Shown: positions 1 through 13,298 of the stretch, one piece after another
Layout of the letters: each line of letters begins with the position of its first letter
How positions within the stretch are numbered: position 1 is the stretch's first letter
From: Dasypus novemcinctus
Lineage: Eukaryota; Chordata; Mammalia; Cingulata; Dasypodidae
Reading direction: 5' to 3'
Length of the DNA: 64,000 nucleotides
NCBI RefSeq assembly: GCF_030445035.2
Contig: NC_080688.1
Coordinates: 68,791,449-68,855,448 of the forward strand
The notes under the pieces: model-generated
What the model saw: only the letters and a program-made list of their open reading frames with translations
Told to the model about the DNA's origin: nothing
Databases searched by the model: none
Program-made: the position numbers and the translations under genes

Positions 1-3000
1 ACTTTTTTTCAGGAATATACAATCACAAATGTAAAGGAGATACTGCTAATACACTAGAGAATTAAATGAAGGAAGCTCAGAAAATCCCTCTATGGGTTTA
101 GTAATAAATCTTTGAATTTAAAGGAACAATTAGTAAACTTTTTCCGTAAAGAACCACATAGCAAATATTTCCTGATTTGCAAGCTAGTGGCCTCTGTGAC
201 AACCTCTCCACTCTAGTGTTAAAGGAGTCACAGGCAATACGTGTCTGTATTTCCATAAAACTTCATGTACCAAAACACATAGTTTACTAATACCTGATTT
301 AAAGCAAGGGATGGAGATATGGTAAAGAAAACAAGGAATAAGTTTGTTCAAAGGGCAAGAGAGCTAGGCTAACTGTGAGGTTGATGGGGACAAGAGAAGG
401 AACTTTTGTCTGGCATGGAAATGGAGAAGCACTTCTCCAGAATTTCTCAGATCTAAAAAAGTTCTGTTAGGTTCTAGGAAATTGTGAAGAACTATTTGCT
501 CTCTCTCATAATACTAGCAGAATACAATTTGTTTTCTGGGAACTAGTTATTCCCTCAAAAAAACTGTAAAGTGGTAAAAGGCAATATAAACCATTCTTTC
601 ACTCTCACAGGATCTTCTCAGAAGACAAGTTGGAATAAGAACAGCAAACAAAATCCCTACTGCATCACTAACTTCCCAGAATTTAGCTACCTCAATTTCT
701 TTCACAGGACAATTGTTTATAAGTAGGATCTCCTTTTTGTCTTTAGAAATCATCACCTAAATCAAAGCATTTTCTATGAACAAGGAGTTAGAGGAGATGG
801 GCCAGAGACATGCCGAAGTAAGAGAACATACTGGAAAGCAAAAGTATAATGTGCATGTGGTAGAATTATATAAGGTTTGCTGATATTTGATTGAAGTTGA
901 CCTATAGTAGCTTTCTCGTTTATATTTCCCCAAATCCTTGTGATATTTTGAAGATGATCTGATAAAAAATCTTTTTCAAAATATTATTATATTAAATGAG
1001 AATTTAGCTGTCTTGTTCAACCTCAGAATGTGTAATTAAACAACTTTGCAAATTATTCAGAGTACATAAATCATCTTAATGTTAAGCTTCACCTGGATCC
1101 CTTTAGACGCAGACATGGAAATGGAATACACTCTTAGTTATGTGTTTGAGGCTTATATTTTTCAGCTTGTTTATAAAATGAAAATGTTATCTAAAAAGAC
1201 AAACATTGGAACTAAAAAATGTAAAAGAGAAAAATTCACACTTGCTACATTACACATAAATATCCAGATGAAAATTGAAAATCCAATCATTCACTATGAT
1301 TCTAAATGTCCAAATGGATCTACTGCAGTTAGAATCAGAATGACAATGAGAAAGATTTGCTTAAATGTTTTATCTGTTTTCAGATATTTCCCTGATGTTA
1401 TATAAGCTGGCTCTCCCATATTTGCTAGAAATCAAAAGAAAGTAGAAATCAACTATCCTCACTGGCCTTGGTCTTCCACCCCCAACCAAGGACTTTTTCA
1501 TGGCAGATAATTCTGGATGAGCTCCATTTTGTTCATGCCTGGCATAGACTTCAATTAATTCATTTTATTTGGGGATCAGTTAGCCATGGTCATGCTGATT
1601 GAGTCTCAGAACTTTGCCTGCACACCTCTGATTTTATTTCTCAAGAAAGAAAAATCTCTATATATGGGAATAAATTTATGCTTTGGATTCAAGCACCTGA
1701 CAAATATGAGTGATTTAGTCAGTAGTTTGAAAAGGTTGTCAACAATTCTACCTCATAAATGTAACCTACTATCTCCCAGTAGGGCATTACACAGCTTTCT
1801 TACTCCCTAAACATTACTGAAATCTATTATGTGTAAGCATTATACCTGAGGAATAAGACAATTTCCACTTTAGGTGAAACCCTTAAGGACCCCTGTGGTA
1901 ATGGTAGTTCTGCTCACTGGATATATAGTGAGGTTCTGCATAGCAAGAAGCTAGGGAGAAAATAATCACCTTTGGTAGTATTTACCTCTTAGAATCTGAG
2001 CTGCAACATGATGTGGCCCCATTGCCGTGAATGGGTGGGACAGCTACTAGTCAAAGATGAATCCTAATTTCATAAAAATGTTCCAATCTTACTATCTGCT
2101 TGGTTATTGTTATTTTTTTTTAATTGTAAGAATAGAGTATAACCAAAAAGGGATCATGATTTAAAAATAAAAATGAAGGAAGCAACTCCACTAATGTTCT
2201 TATACATACACACACATACACACATACATGGAAAGAGATTCATGTTTTATAAATAGAAGTGACTAATATATATATAGGCATATATTTACTTACATATAAA
2301 TATATAGGGATTAATGAAAGGGTGGTTATCAAAATATTAAAGATTATCTCAGGATTGTGAGATTTCAGTTAATGCTTATTTCCTTTGAAGTTTTGCTAGA
2401 ATTTTAACTGTAAGCATGTGTTTCTTATATAAGCAGATAAAAATAAAGCTGTTTTCATTATGAAAAATTATATGCAACAATACTGAATACCTGTGTTCCA
2501 GAATCTTACCAAAGACTATAAACTCAAATTGCCTGCTACTAGACCTTTTTTTCCAAGAACTAGTGGTCAGTAACATTAAGGAATAAAATTTGAAAATGCT
2601 ATTCCTTACCATTAATAAACTTCACCCTGGAAATAAAGAGGTTCTTTTATTGCTAAGTTTTGATCATGTTTATCAAACTAATAATTTCCTTGGGATGTCT
2701 TCATGTAACCTAGGGAAAGAAATCATAAAAAGAATTAATCTTGAGTATGATTGTGCATTAGAAAATATATATCAAAGGTGAAGATAAGGTATAAGTAAAC
2801 ATTATAAACCTGAATATTGTAAGCAGGTTTTTTTGTCACAGTGTTTCTTTTTTAATAATCCTGTTTCATATAGTATATGTTCCCATTTTACTGAAGTCTT
2901 CATATTGCTTTGAGGCTCCCTTCTATTTCCCATCTCTGAAAAATTTTATTACCTTTTTCTGGACCCTTTTGATCTCATCTTTCTTGAAGGGATACAACCT

Positions 3001-3799
3001 AAAGTACAAACAGTCTCACAAATAAAAAGGATTGCCATGTTCCAAAACATATTTCCTACTCTGATGCACCTGGACAAACAGTGCACTAAATGGGCTTTAG
3101 CATTGAGGCGCACATTCAATTCAAGGCATGAGTGAACACTGACAGACTGGATGAAATTACTTAAAACCTCAGTTTTGGGTGTGGATTGATTTGGGAGCCA
3201 CTTCTCTACAGTGCAATAATAAATGGGATCTAGATACATAGGAGCAGGCCCCAATGGCTCTACAAAGCATGGGCCATATTGCCTTATTCTGGTAAATGGA
3301 CATAAAATTGAAACAATTCAGAAGTAAACATCCTAAGAGTCATCTCTCTTTGAATGTTTGAGATAGAAAAAGAGAAAAATTTTTTTTTTCAAAATGGACT
3401 TAATTAATAATTCTCACATTTCTGGAAAGGTATATATGTCTTGACTAAGACTGAACCAACATTAGGTGGTTGGTTGATAAAAGGCAAGCTTGTCTAAAAG
3501 AAAGAAAACAAAGCAACAGTCAATTGCACTGGAATTACTATATTAACAGTCTTATTTCATAACTGATGATAAGTGGGAAATGAGCTATTTTAATATATCA
3601 CACAGTCATATAACTTAATACAGCTATATACAATATTTCTGAGTATAAATTAAAGGAAATTAGCAAAATTATAGAACAGGGAAGTTCTTGCACAAATGTA
3701 AAGATTACAATACCATTGTGTGTGAGTTAGGATGTTTAAGCTAAAAGCAAAATAATAGTAGTAATATTTCATTTAGTTCATCAATCCTATGCTGAGCTT
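1..3799. other. Intergenic, no gene recognised
   Basis: AT-rich single-copy or highly diverged sequence. The open frames here are short and resemble no protein I know. No confident repeat was identified apart from the simple run near 2.2 kb. Confidence 0.5.
2205..2320 (+). repeat. AC/AT-rich simple sequence
   Basis: The runs acatacacacacatacacac and later tatatatataggcatatat form a low-complexity stretch. Confidence 0.7.
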
Positions 3800-4395
3800 G
3801 CTTTAGTGGTTAAACTCTTTTCTAGGTATTTGCAATGCATCAGTTTCCCACGCAAAGATTCCTGCTGTCATAGAGTTTATATGCTAGTAGTGAAAGAGAC
3901 AGACAATAAATAATACACAAAGAAACTAATTGTAGAGGGTGTTAGAAGATTATGAATGCTATGGAAAGAAAGGCCAAGTGGAATGGGGCGAGGAGTATCA
4001 GCAGTGCTGGCATGGGTGCAGGGGTGGTTTGTTCTTTTTAATAAAGTGGTCATAGTGGGCCTCACTGATGAGGGGAAATGTGAGCAAAGACTTTAAAGGA
4101 GATGAATTCATAAAGCACGCTGAGAGTTGGGAACGTCAGATTACAGGTAAAGATAAAATCAGTACACAGCGCTGACACTCCTGAGGTATTCAAAGAGCAG
4201 TGAGGAAGCCAGGGTGATATCAAGGATATCTGAAGGATATCAAGGGGTTCCTTAGGGTCAGATCATAACCAGTCCCATGAACCTGTGAAAAGGTCTTGGG
4301 ATTTTAATAGGACTGAAATGAAGGCCCATTTTTGGGCTTTGGGCAGAGAGTATCATGATTTGATCTGGCTTCTCTGTGTTGGGAATAGACTAGGA
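3800..4395 (-). mobile_element. L2 LINE fragment
   Basis: Inverted L2 3'-region order: ctgtcatagagtttatatgc, gacagacaataaataataca, agtggtcatagtgggcctca, ctgatgaggggaaatgtgag, cttgggattttaatag, gagtatcatgatttgatctg, gttgggaatagactag. Strongly diverged; no ORF. Confidence 0.65.
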
Positions 4396-4482
4396 AGGGG
4401 CAAAGTATATGGGGACCTCAGATTTTTTTAACATAACATTAAAAAAAAAATAAAGACAAAAATAATAAAATAAAATATTAAG
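4396..4482 (+). mobile_element. Very short L1 3' tail
   Basis: The sequence gtatatggggacctcagatt, then an A-run with ataaagacaaaaataataaa, matches the extreme 3' end of the 57.1-kb L1. It sits between an L2-like stretch and an MLT1 LTR. TSDs were not resolved. Confidence 0.7.
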
Positions 4483-4499
4483 GAAATACCTTATTTAAC

Positions 4500-4933
4500 T
4501 CTATTAGTTTCCTAGGACTATCGCAACAAATTACCACATGCTGGAGGATGTAAAACAGCAGAAACATATTCTCTCATAGTTCTGGAGGTCAGAAATGCAA
4601 AATCAAGTTATAGGTAGGGATGGTTCCTTCTGAAAATTCTGAAGTAGAATCGATTCCATTCTCTCCCCTGGTTTCTGGCATTTGCCAGCAATTCTTGGTG
4701 TTCCTTGGCTTGTAGCCTCACCACTCCAATCTGCCTCCATCTTCTCCACCTTCTCCATGTCTTCCTGTGGCCTTCCCCTTCATATATCTCAGATGTCCCT
4801 CTCCTTTCCTTTATAAGGACACCAATTATTGGCTTTAGGGTCCACACTAAATCCAATGTGATCCCACCTTAAGACCTATTATTACATCTGCGAAGATATG
4901 TCTTTTTGGGAGAAATGATTCAACTCACCACAT
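4500..4933 (-). mobile_element. MaLR solo LTR (MLT1 type)
   Basis: The inverted MLT1 pattern is clear: attagtttcctaggactatc, acagcagaaacatattctct, agttctggaggtcagaaatg, tcttggtgttccttggcttg, aaggacaccaattattggct, ending ttcaactcaccaca. These are long terminal repeats of non-autonomous ERVL-MaLR retrotransposons, fixed early in mammals. Confidence 0.88.
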
Positions 4934-5764
4934 TCAAATTAAGTCCAGAAAAAGGGTTACTCCTGGTTTAGTCAATTTGGAGGATTTTTTGGCCAGGATT
5001 TTCTCTCATGTTCAGTCTTGCACTAAAACAAGGTTTATGGGAAATGCTAGATGTGAGGATTTAAACAATCAGCAGCAGGGATGGCTTAGCACAAAGGGGT
5101 GAACAATTAGCCATAGGGGCAAAAATTAGACCATTTAGAAAGGAGAAAAGGTCAGTGGAAATGATTATTAGATGAGCTATTTAAATGTTTTTAAACAGGC
5201 ATGTCAAACGAGTTTGTGTATGCACTGAATTCAGCATTTTTAGGTCTTTGATATAAAAGAATCAACCACACTTAAGAAGAATGCCAGCGGTATGTATTAA
5301 TTCCACACTTAAGAAGAATGCCTGCAGTAGGTATTATTTCTTATAGACATTCAATGGTTTCTGACTTCCAATACTTCAATCAGGACTGTAATTCTTTAAA
5401 CAGTCTTTCTTCTCATGACATTATACACAAATCCTTCTGTTACTCCATTAGCTTATAATGTAGCTTTACACACAAGCCATGTCATAAGGGAGTAATGTAT
5501 TTAATGAACTAGTAATAAACCATCAAATGATTTAAATGTTTGTTTTGGAATGCAAACAAACAATCATTTGGCTTTGCACGAGTCAATTCTGTCAAAACCT
5601 TGGAACCAGCTTTTATGACCAGAGGCTGAGACCAAATATTTTCGGGAATATTTTGCAAAAATATAAATCCCTCTGATCTTTATAGGTTTTTCCTATCAAA
5701 TATTACACAATATATTAATGTCTTGAAATCAGAACATCTTTTTTCCAAATTAGTGCCTTTGGGG

Positions 5765-6421
5765 TCAGTATTAGTCAGCCAAAGGGGTGCTTATGCAAAG
5801 TACCAGAAATCTGTTTGTTTTTATAAAGGGTATTTTTTTGGGGTAGAAGCTTATAATTATAAGGCCTTAAAGAGTCCAACTCAAGGTACCATAAGAGGTA
5901 CTTTCACACCCAAAGTCTGTTGCCACGTGTTAGAGCAAGATGGCAGGCAATGTCTGTGAGGGTTCAGCCTTCCTCCTCCCTCTTAAGGCTCCATGGGTCC
6001 ATTTTCTTCTGATCTCAGCTGTAGGTTGGCATACAGCTCATCTCGCTTCCTGGAGCTTGTTTGTTTCCAGGCTCAGCTGCTCTGGTCTCTTCACAAGGTC
6101 AGCTGTAAACTGTTGGGCAAAAGACTCAACTCTCCCTAGGGTCCAGCATCAAAACCAAATTCTCTCCTCTGTGGTGTCTTTTTCTGTGTTTCTACTTCTC
6201 CCTTCTTGATTGTCCATTTATGTAGCCTACCAATGGGGTGAAGACTAAACCCTGCACGCCCTGATGATGTAGTTGAATCAAAGCCCTAATCTTGATATAA
6301 TTTAGTCAAAGACAACTCAACTGAATCATGTGAAATTAAAGGGTATCAAACCCAGAAGAACAGATCATTTACAAACATAATCTCTCCTTTTGGAATTCAT
6401 AAATAATCTCAAACTGCCACT
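5765..6421 (-). mobile_element. Lineage-type LTR retroelement (solo LTR-like)
   Basis: From memory this matches a repeat common in xenarthran genomes: tattagtcagccaaaggggt, taaagggtatttttttgggg, gagcaagatggcaggcaatg, ending ggaattcataaataatctca, aactgccac. On the - strand it begins gtggcagtttgag and ends ggctgactaatac, as MaLR-like LTRs do. Its 5' end resembles the start of the LTR at 47,647. The family name is not certain. The open frames in it (5,723-6,209) are not considered genes. Confidence 0.6.
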
Positions 6422-7589
6422 GGTTCATTCTGTTTTCTTTAATATTCATGTCAAGATATTAAATAACTGCTATAAAAAGCTCTTAATGTGCACATACATG
6501 GCCATATGTGAATATATTTACATTTATTTATATTGTTTATATGCCTGGGTGGATTTATTCAGACACTTGAAGACCTAAAAACAATAACCAGCAACAAAAA
6601 TAATAACTAACAATATTCTCTATTTTATCAAAGGGTATCAAATGATATTTCTATGTGATTAGAAGGTAACCGTTTCTGAATTATTGATTGTCCTACTCCA
6701 TGGACAATTAAACTGGAAACCAAACAGCTAAATATCTGGATAAAAATGGAAGCTTATTTGGAACTTATAAACCATAGATTTTAAAACACCTTCTATTGTT
6801 CAACATTTCATTGTTGGTCAAATAGATTCTGAAACCTGCTATATTTGACTCTCAGAATTTATGGGCAAATACTTACTACACTGGGACAGGAAAGTAACAG
6901 AAGCAGGAGGAAATAAGATGAATGTGTTCATATCTGTGGGGCATGATGGCTTGCATCCCAAGTTTTTAAGGCATTAGCTGGTTACTTATTTTGCAACCAT
7001 CACAGTTAAGATTGTGTAGTCCTTAAGGGATGAAAAAAAAGAAGTTTCCTAATTTTAAAATATGGGGAGGGAGTGGGAAAGGAATTAAGAATACAAAATG
7101 CTAGCCATAGAAGAGACATCAAGGAGCATTTGAGAAGGCCAAACAGAATCATCTGGATTTCTGAAAGATTGGAATTAACCTACAGGGTTTTGTAAAGAAT
7201 AGATACTTCAAAAGAGTCTGTGACAAAGTGGGTAAAACAACAGATTTTAAAAAGACTGTTCATCCTCTTCTCGATGACAGACCATCAGAATCAGAGCTTT
7301 GTGGAATAGATGATGCCACGATTTGGTGTGTATATAGTTGAATGTCAGGACGCATCCAAGAAGGAATTCTCCCTGACAGTAAGCACACCTGTGGATGAAT
7401 CTGTCTAGACTGAAACATGCCATCATTTATGTGGCTTCTGTCTCAGTTGAATCAACAAGTCTTTTTTGTTTAGGTATTTTTTTGGTAGCTTTGGTTCAGT
7501 TGTTTGGATGACAATGAATTACCTGTTTGGAACAAGTATATACTGAATTTGTGCCAAGAAAAGTTCTGCATTAAATATTAGGGGAGAAG
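6422..7589. other. Intergenic, nothing recognised
   Basis: AT-rich sequence with no repeat or coding signal I can name. Confidence 0.5.
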
Positions 7590-8650
7590 TAAAGACACAG
7601 ACCAACGTACTTCAAACATTTACAAAGTTCTTACTAAGAATGAGGCTCTATGCTGGAAACTGTGTGGAAGGAGTGAGTTGCAATTTGGCAAAGATGTGGT
7701 CTTTGACATCAAGAAAGCTGAGATAGGGAAGCCGACTTGGCCCAATGGAGGGAGTGTCTGCCTACCATACGGGAGATCCTTGGTTCAAACCCAGGACCTT
7801 CTTGATCTGTGTGGAGCTGGCCCATGCACAGTGCTGATGCGCACAAGGAGTGCCCTGCCATGTAGGGGTGTCCTCCGCATAGGGGAGCCCCATGCACAAG
7901 GAGTGTGCCCCGTAGGGACAGCTGCCCAGTGTGAAAGAAAGTTCAGCCTGCCCAGGAGTGGCACTGCACACAAGGAGAGCTGACACAGCAAGGTGACACA
8001 ACAAAAAGAAACACAGATTCCCGGTGCCACTGACAAGACTAGAAGCAGACACAAAAGAACACACAGTGAATGGACACAAGAGCAGACAACTGCGGCAGTG
8101 GGGGTGGGGGGTGGGGGGAGATAAATAAGTTAATTAAAACTTAAAAAAATTTTTTTTAAAGCTGAGATAATTAGGAAAGTACTTTAGCAAATATTTTTGC
8201 GCATCTGGCATATGTCCCAAAGAGTTCATGAGCAGACAATATTATTTCTAATTTTGAACAAAGAAATGGCTAGAAGATGGTAAGAAAAAACTTCCAAAAA
8301 TGGTAGTATTTCAGTCAGTCATAAAAGAAGGGTAGGATTTCAACAGATGGGAATAGGTGACAAAAATATCCTGGGCATCAGGAAAAGTATGAGCAGTGAC
8401 TTGGAAGTACTAATGCATGATATAAGTACAAGGAACCAGTTCAGTGACTTTGGCTGAAGATCAAGGATTAGGAAAATAATACAAGGTAACAGGGAAGTTG
8501 GAGGTAAGATCCTAAGTAATTTGGACTTCGTTCTGGTGAGAAAGTATTAAGATATTTTGGAGAGGAGCACATGATCATAGGTGGGCACTGAAATATTATT
8601 CTGATTTTCATGTATAAAGGTGACTGAAATTGAGGACATTTTAGAAGTTA
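7590..8650 (-). mobile_element. L2-like fragment interrupted by a DAS-SINE
   Basis: Before the SINE (7,590-7,713): tcttactaagaatgaggctc, tatgctggaaactgtg, tgacatcaagaaagctgag. After it (8,170-8,650) come a diverged stretch with agtcataaaagaagggtagg and ggagaggagcacatgatcat, as in inverted L2. The second half is weaker evidence. Confidence 0.45.
7726..8157 (+). mobile_element. DAS-SINE (armadillo tRNA-derived SINE)
   Basis: The tRNA-like head (acttggcccaatgg, then ggttcaaaccc) is followed by the family body (ctggcccatgcacagtgctgatgcgc, gcaacaaaaagaaacacag type) and an A-rich tail. A perfect 12-bp TSD, aaagctgagata, lies at 7,714-7,725 and 8,158-8,169. The insertion splits a fragment that looks like ancient L2. 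Three overlapping open frames on either strand are by-products of this element. Confidence 0.9.
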
Positions 8651-11544
8651 AGAAATCAGTTTTAGGAGGCCATTGGTTCATATTGTAGGAAAGTAAGGGC
8701 CTTTGGTGGTATCTGTGGAAGGAAAGGGATGAACGACAGAAATTTGTGAGAGTAATAATCAACAAAGAAGGACTGACTGCTAAATTATTTGTTACTCATG
8801 TTAGTGCAGTAAGACTTCAGAAAATGAAGACATTGGTAAGAATGCTTCTATTTTTCAGTCCCTTTCTCATGGACTGACAGCTACATCTGTTAGAGGGAAT
8901 TTGGTGATACAATGTTAATATAATAATAGTTTGCATTCTCCATTGATCCAGCCATGTTTGACTTGATTCAATTCCTTAAATTCTGAGCTTTTTTCTTCTC
9001 TCTATCAAGTTTCTGGACAGCCAATATTCCCTGTGATCTTACAGTGTCCCATTGGACTCTTGAGGCCTGGGTCCTCAGGTTGTGGGAACTTCTTCCACTG
9101 TATAGCATGAGGCACAAACTGTGAAAAATTCTGTTCCCATAAAGAGGAATTGGTTGGAACAGATCTTGGTTAGAGACAGTGAGCATTTTCTAGATATCTG
9201 AAGATCAGGATTTCAGCTGGTGAGATCTTTATACCAACCAACCAGTTCCTCATGGTGAGTCTTCTCAGAGTCACCCCATTCCCCATGCACCCTCCAGGCC
9301 CTGGCTCAGTCTCCCACCATTTCTCTTATTCTCACCAGCCTTTCCACTTTCCCTGCTTCCGCACTCTGTATTCCTGATATCAAAAGCCCATTCTGCCTCT
9401 CTCTCATAATTGGCCCTCCTTGCACAGGAGAGAAGGTGTCTCAGTCACCCATTGGAGGCCAATTCATTAGCAGTGAGAAAAAAAGTTCCTCTTTTCCTCA
9501 AGGATGGAGAAGTCTTAGTTTTTAAAACCCAGTAGCTTTTGTTCTGTCCTGCTTGTGTGTGGGTGTGTGTGTGGGGGGGGGGGGGGGCGGAGCTTACCTG
9601 CTACACTGAGATGTATTGATTTACTCTAATGCTGCAAATAAAAAGACAAAACAATTTTAATTTCATATTAAAATAAATTTAACTCTTATCCTGCAACATT
9701 AGTGAGACTTTTTCATAGAGATTTATATTTTGTCGATGCTTTCACACTTTAAAGCTCACCCTTCATTTTATCATTCTACTTTTCCTCATTGACCAACAAA
9801 AGGAACTGATAAGACTTTGGGTGGCCAATTGTTTGTAGGAATGGGTTCAATCATTATTTTCTTGTGTTTTAGATTCAACATTCCCTGATCAGCCATTTAT
9901 TGTGGTGTCTCAACCATTGCTTTTGGTGCTAGGTACATGAAGATGAATATCATTATTCTTCCCCAACAGGCATTCACTATCCAAAGGGTGAGAGTGACTG
10001 CATCAGGAGCAAACTATTCTGCAATATGGGTATTTAGCATCATGAATTAATTAGACCTTTTTTTAGCACCTCTTTTCATACCCTTCACAAAACATTGGTT
10101 TTCCTGGGTGCTCTATATCTGTATAACCAACTAGTAGAAAACAAAAAACAAAAAACATAGCAGGCACCTCAGTCTACCTCTCTCAACATACTAGATTTTG
10201 TTATCAAATTTGTTCTACCAGTTTTGCAAGATGGCTGCTGTTCCAGGCATCTCATCTTTACACAACCACATTTACAGGAGGCAATATGGGGAGAATTCCC
10301 ATCCCACGCTTCTAGCAGATTGCTTTTTATTGATTGGGCCTTGTGCCTGTGGTCTGGCTATAAGGGAATTTGGGGAGGTAAATAACTTGCTCTAAAAGCC
10401 CCTGAAGTGGGCAAGCTCTGCCAACCAAAGAAAAGGGTTTGAGTGTTGAATAAAGGCTATTGAGTAAATAATCAGCAGAATCTGTTACAGTAAATCTTGG
10501 TAGAATTGTGATAGTTAAGTTTTGAATGCAATAATATGACCATTTCTCATTGATGGTGAGGTCTCAATATTATGTGGTAGAAATTGAAAAAGGATTCATC
10601 ATTTATAATCCCCAATCACCATGATGGTAGCTGAATCTTCAATAAAAGATCTCTATTCTATAAATAAAAAGCTATTGCCACTAAAATTCTCAGACCAAAG
10701 ACATTTACATTTACCATTGATCACTGTGATCATCATCATTCCAATGAATCATTTCTCATCAAATCGCATTCATTTAGTTCTCTGCTTACACAAGATGCTG
10801 TACTTTCCATGTTTTTCTTTTTTTTTAATGTGCAAAATAATGTGTTTGGAAAAATTGGGATGTTGGGAGGATAGAGCAGTTCTTGCCAGTGCATGTTGTT
10901 GCACTCGATAGATAAACTCCTAAAAAGTCTATTATACATTGAATTTTTGTAAATTGATCAATTTTAAATGCTAGGGAGTTTGGTATTTAAATATTTGAAG
11001 AAATATTGCAGAGGATCTGTGTCTCAAAAACTCCATTTTGAATGCAGATAATCAGCCCCAAGTTCAACAGTTTTAGGAATGCATTTTTAAAATATTGGGC
11101 TGTTCCTAAGTTGGTCATGAGCTTTATAGAGTTTTTCATGAAAAAGTCATTATGAATACAAAATTACTTTCATTAATGTTAATATAACATCTAGTTACTT
11201 TCGTTATTATCTTGGTAGAGAATAATCATTTTTTTCATTATTATTCTTGCTTCCAGATAGATTTTATTTGGTTTTAGCCATTTCAGAAAATTTAAAAATA
11301 ATGAAATCTCAAAAATGGGGCAGTGTCAAGAAGCACATATGTAGTGGTTTTCAAAAATATGGTTTAGCGAATTATTTTTGCCAAACACATACACATTTAT
11401 GTAGAAGCTCATGGGAAAAATAAAGAGTTTAAGCCAGCACTGCTGTGTTGAAGTAGAGATGAGGGACTTTGGTTCTTCCAGGCTGATCCCTTCCTGAGTC
11501 TTCAGTTTCCTGAGGCGAAGTGCTCATGGCAGTTATTTGTGCAG
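8651..11544. other. Intergenic, little recognised
   Basis: It contains the GT/G microsatellite at 9.55 kb. The stretch 10,215-10,400 (gcaagatggctgctgttcca, ggcatctcatc) resembles an ancient LTR or LINE fossil I cannot name. The rest shows no signal. Confidence 0.45.
9553..9590 (+). repeat. (GT)n followed by a G-run
   Basis: A TG repeat (tgtgtgtgggtgtgtgtgtg) runs into about fifteen consecutive G. A length-variable microsatellite; the G-run may also be a sequencing-error hotspot. Confidence 0.9.
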
Positions 11545-11780
11545 GGTTCTGGGACCAGTCTTCCAGGTTTAAATCTTGGCTCTGCCACCTACAAGGTGGG
11601 AAAACTTTGGTAACTATTTATCCTCTCTGTGCTTCAGTCTTCCTGTCAGATTACATATGGTGGGCAATGCTACTCTCTACCTCAAGACTGAAATGAGTTC
11701 ACACATAGAAAGCAGTGGAACAGTACAGACCTATAAGAAACACTCAGTAAGACTGGTTTTAACATTATCCATTACAAAGG
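11545..11780 (+). mobile_element. MIR SINE
   Basis: Sense MIR: aggtttaaatcttggctctg, ccacctac, ttatcctctctgtgcttcag, tcttcctgtcagatta, cactcagtaag. An 81-codon frame (11,576-11,821) overlaps it and is spurious. Confidence 0.75.
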
Positions 11781-11839
11781 TATTTTCACTAAACTCCATG
11801 ACATGGAAGCACATCATTTGAAATCATTCATTTAATCCA

Positions 11840-11950
11840 AAGCCCTCATTTTACTAGTGGGTAATCAGAGACCCTGAGGTGTGAGGTGATTTTCATGAGG
11901 TAGGCAGGGAGTTGGTGGAAGGCAGAATGTATCACTTTGGGCTCTAGAGG
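11840..11950 (-). mobile_element. MIR fragment
   Basis: Inverted MIR core: ctcattttactagtgggtaa, tcagagaccctgaggtgtga, ggtgattttcatgaggtagg. Diverged. Confidence 0.5.
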
Positions 11951-12055
11951 CCAACTTGATAGGCTTTCCCACTGGGATTTGACTTAACTCTAGAGGTCAT
12001 CAGGATTTTATTCCTGGTGACCCAAAAGCAAGACACGCCAAAGTGTGATTTAGAG

Positions 12056-12237
12056 CAGGGTTTCTCAACCTTGGCCCTGATAACTTTTTAAGCCAGATGA
12101 TCTTTGTTTTCAGGGGCTTTCTTGAGTATTGTAGACATTAGCAGCATCCCTTGCCTCTACCCACTAAATGCTAGTGGCACAGAAATTGAGGAATATCCCT
12201 TGGGGGCAACATCCCATGAGTCTGAGAATTCCGGCTT
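12056..12237 (-). mobile_element. MER20 (hAT DNA transposon fossil)
   Basis: Inverted MER20 pattern: cagggtttctcaaccttggc, attgtagacattagcagcat, cccttgcctctacccactaa, atgctagtggcac, ccttgggggcaacatc, ending ctgagaattccgg. It is non-autonomous and long inactive. Confidence 0.85.
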
Positions 12238-12868
12238 TGGCACAGGATAGTCATCCAAGAGACTGCAGGAGCACCCTCATGAAGGGCCTGTGGGGTCTCA
12301 GTCTCAGGGAGGACCACAGGGGCCTTGCCTGAAATCCAGACCTCACTCCTGCTCTATGAACAAGCAGCAGCCCCCTTCAAGTTCTCTGAAATAGAAGGGC
12401 TACACTCTATTGTGTGAGCAATGTAATTATGAAATAACCACTCATCAGAATGTCTAAAAAGGGGGTTTGAATTTCAGGCTTTGAATATTTAAAACTGACA
12501 CCATTTTCCTCATGTGAAGCCTGCTGCACAGAACTTCTGGAACCTTAGAATCAAAAAAAGATAATTGTTCTTTAAACAAGTCAGCTGGGATATGACTAAC
12601 TCCATCTCTGGGAGTGCTCTGAGGCCATCACAGCTCACCACCTTCCTTCATCTGAGCTAGAACTCCCTCCTCTCATCCTCCTCCTCCTCCATCATACATA
12701 GGAAGCTCTTGGTTAAAATTCATTTGTGTTCTTAAAAGGAACATCTGGGAGAGAACACAAACTCAATCTACAGACTATAGCTAACAAAAAAGGTGGTAGA
12801 TTATTCATCAAATATTCAAGTGGCTATCCACTCACATGTATACCACTACCTTAAAATTAGTTATAAAC

Positions 12869-13282
12869 GGGAAGTGGATATGGTCAACCAGTTGGGCACC
12901 CACCTACCACATGGGAGGTCACAGGTTGGGGTCCTGATGCCACCGAAAGAAGACAAGCAGATGCCTCATTGGCTGGAACAAGTTAGAAGCCACGTGCACT
13001 ACAACGAGTTGGCTGCTGCAGCCACTGCAGTGAGCTAGATGCCTCATTGCCACAATGAGCAGATGCCGACATGAGCAGATGCCACAAGTCAGCAGATGCC
13101 TCAACCCATGGGGAGCAGATGTGGCTCAGGCTGTTGGGCACTCACCTCCCATGTAGGAGGTTCTGGGTTCGGTTCCCGGTGCCTCCTGGGAAGGTGAGCG
13201 AACAATGAGCAGACAGATGAGAGAACCATCTGGGGAAGGGGGGAGTAAATAAATAAATAAATAAATAAATAAAATCTTTCAA
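12869..13282 (+). mobile_element. Two-headed DAS-type SINE
   Basis: A first tRNA-like head (gggaagtggatatggtcaac, about 12,869-12,945) is followed by a body of GCAGATGCC-type motifs. A second, better tRNA-like head (about 13,111-13,190) contains an intact-looking B-box segment, ggttcggttccc. The element ends in (aaat)n and ctttcaaaa. The TSD is about 16 bp with two mismatches: 12,853-12,868 (aaaattagttataaac) and 13,283-13,298 (aaaattaattatgaac). The single pair of TSDs shows the whole unit moved as one element. It differs from the 7.7-kb type. Confidence 0.8.
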
Positions 13283-13298
13283 AAAATTAATTATGAAC

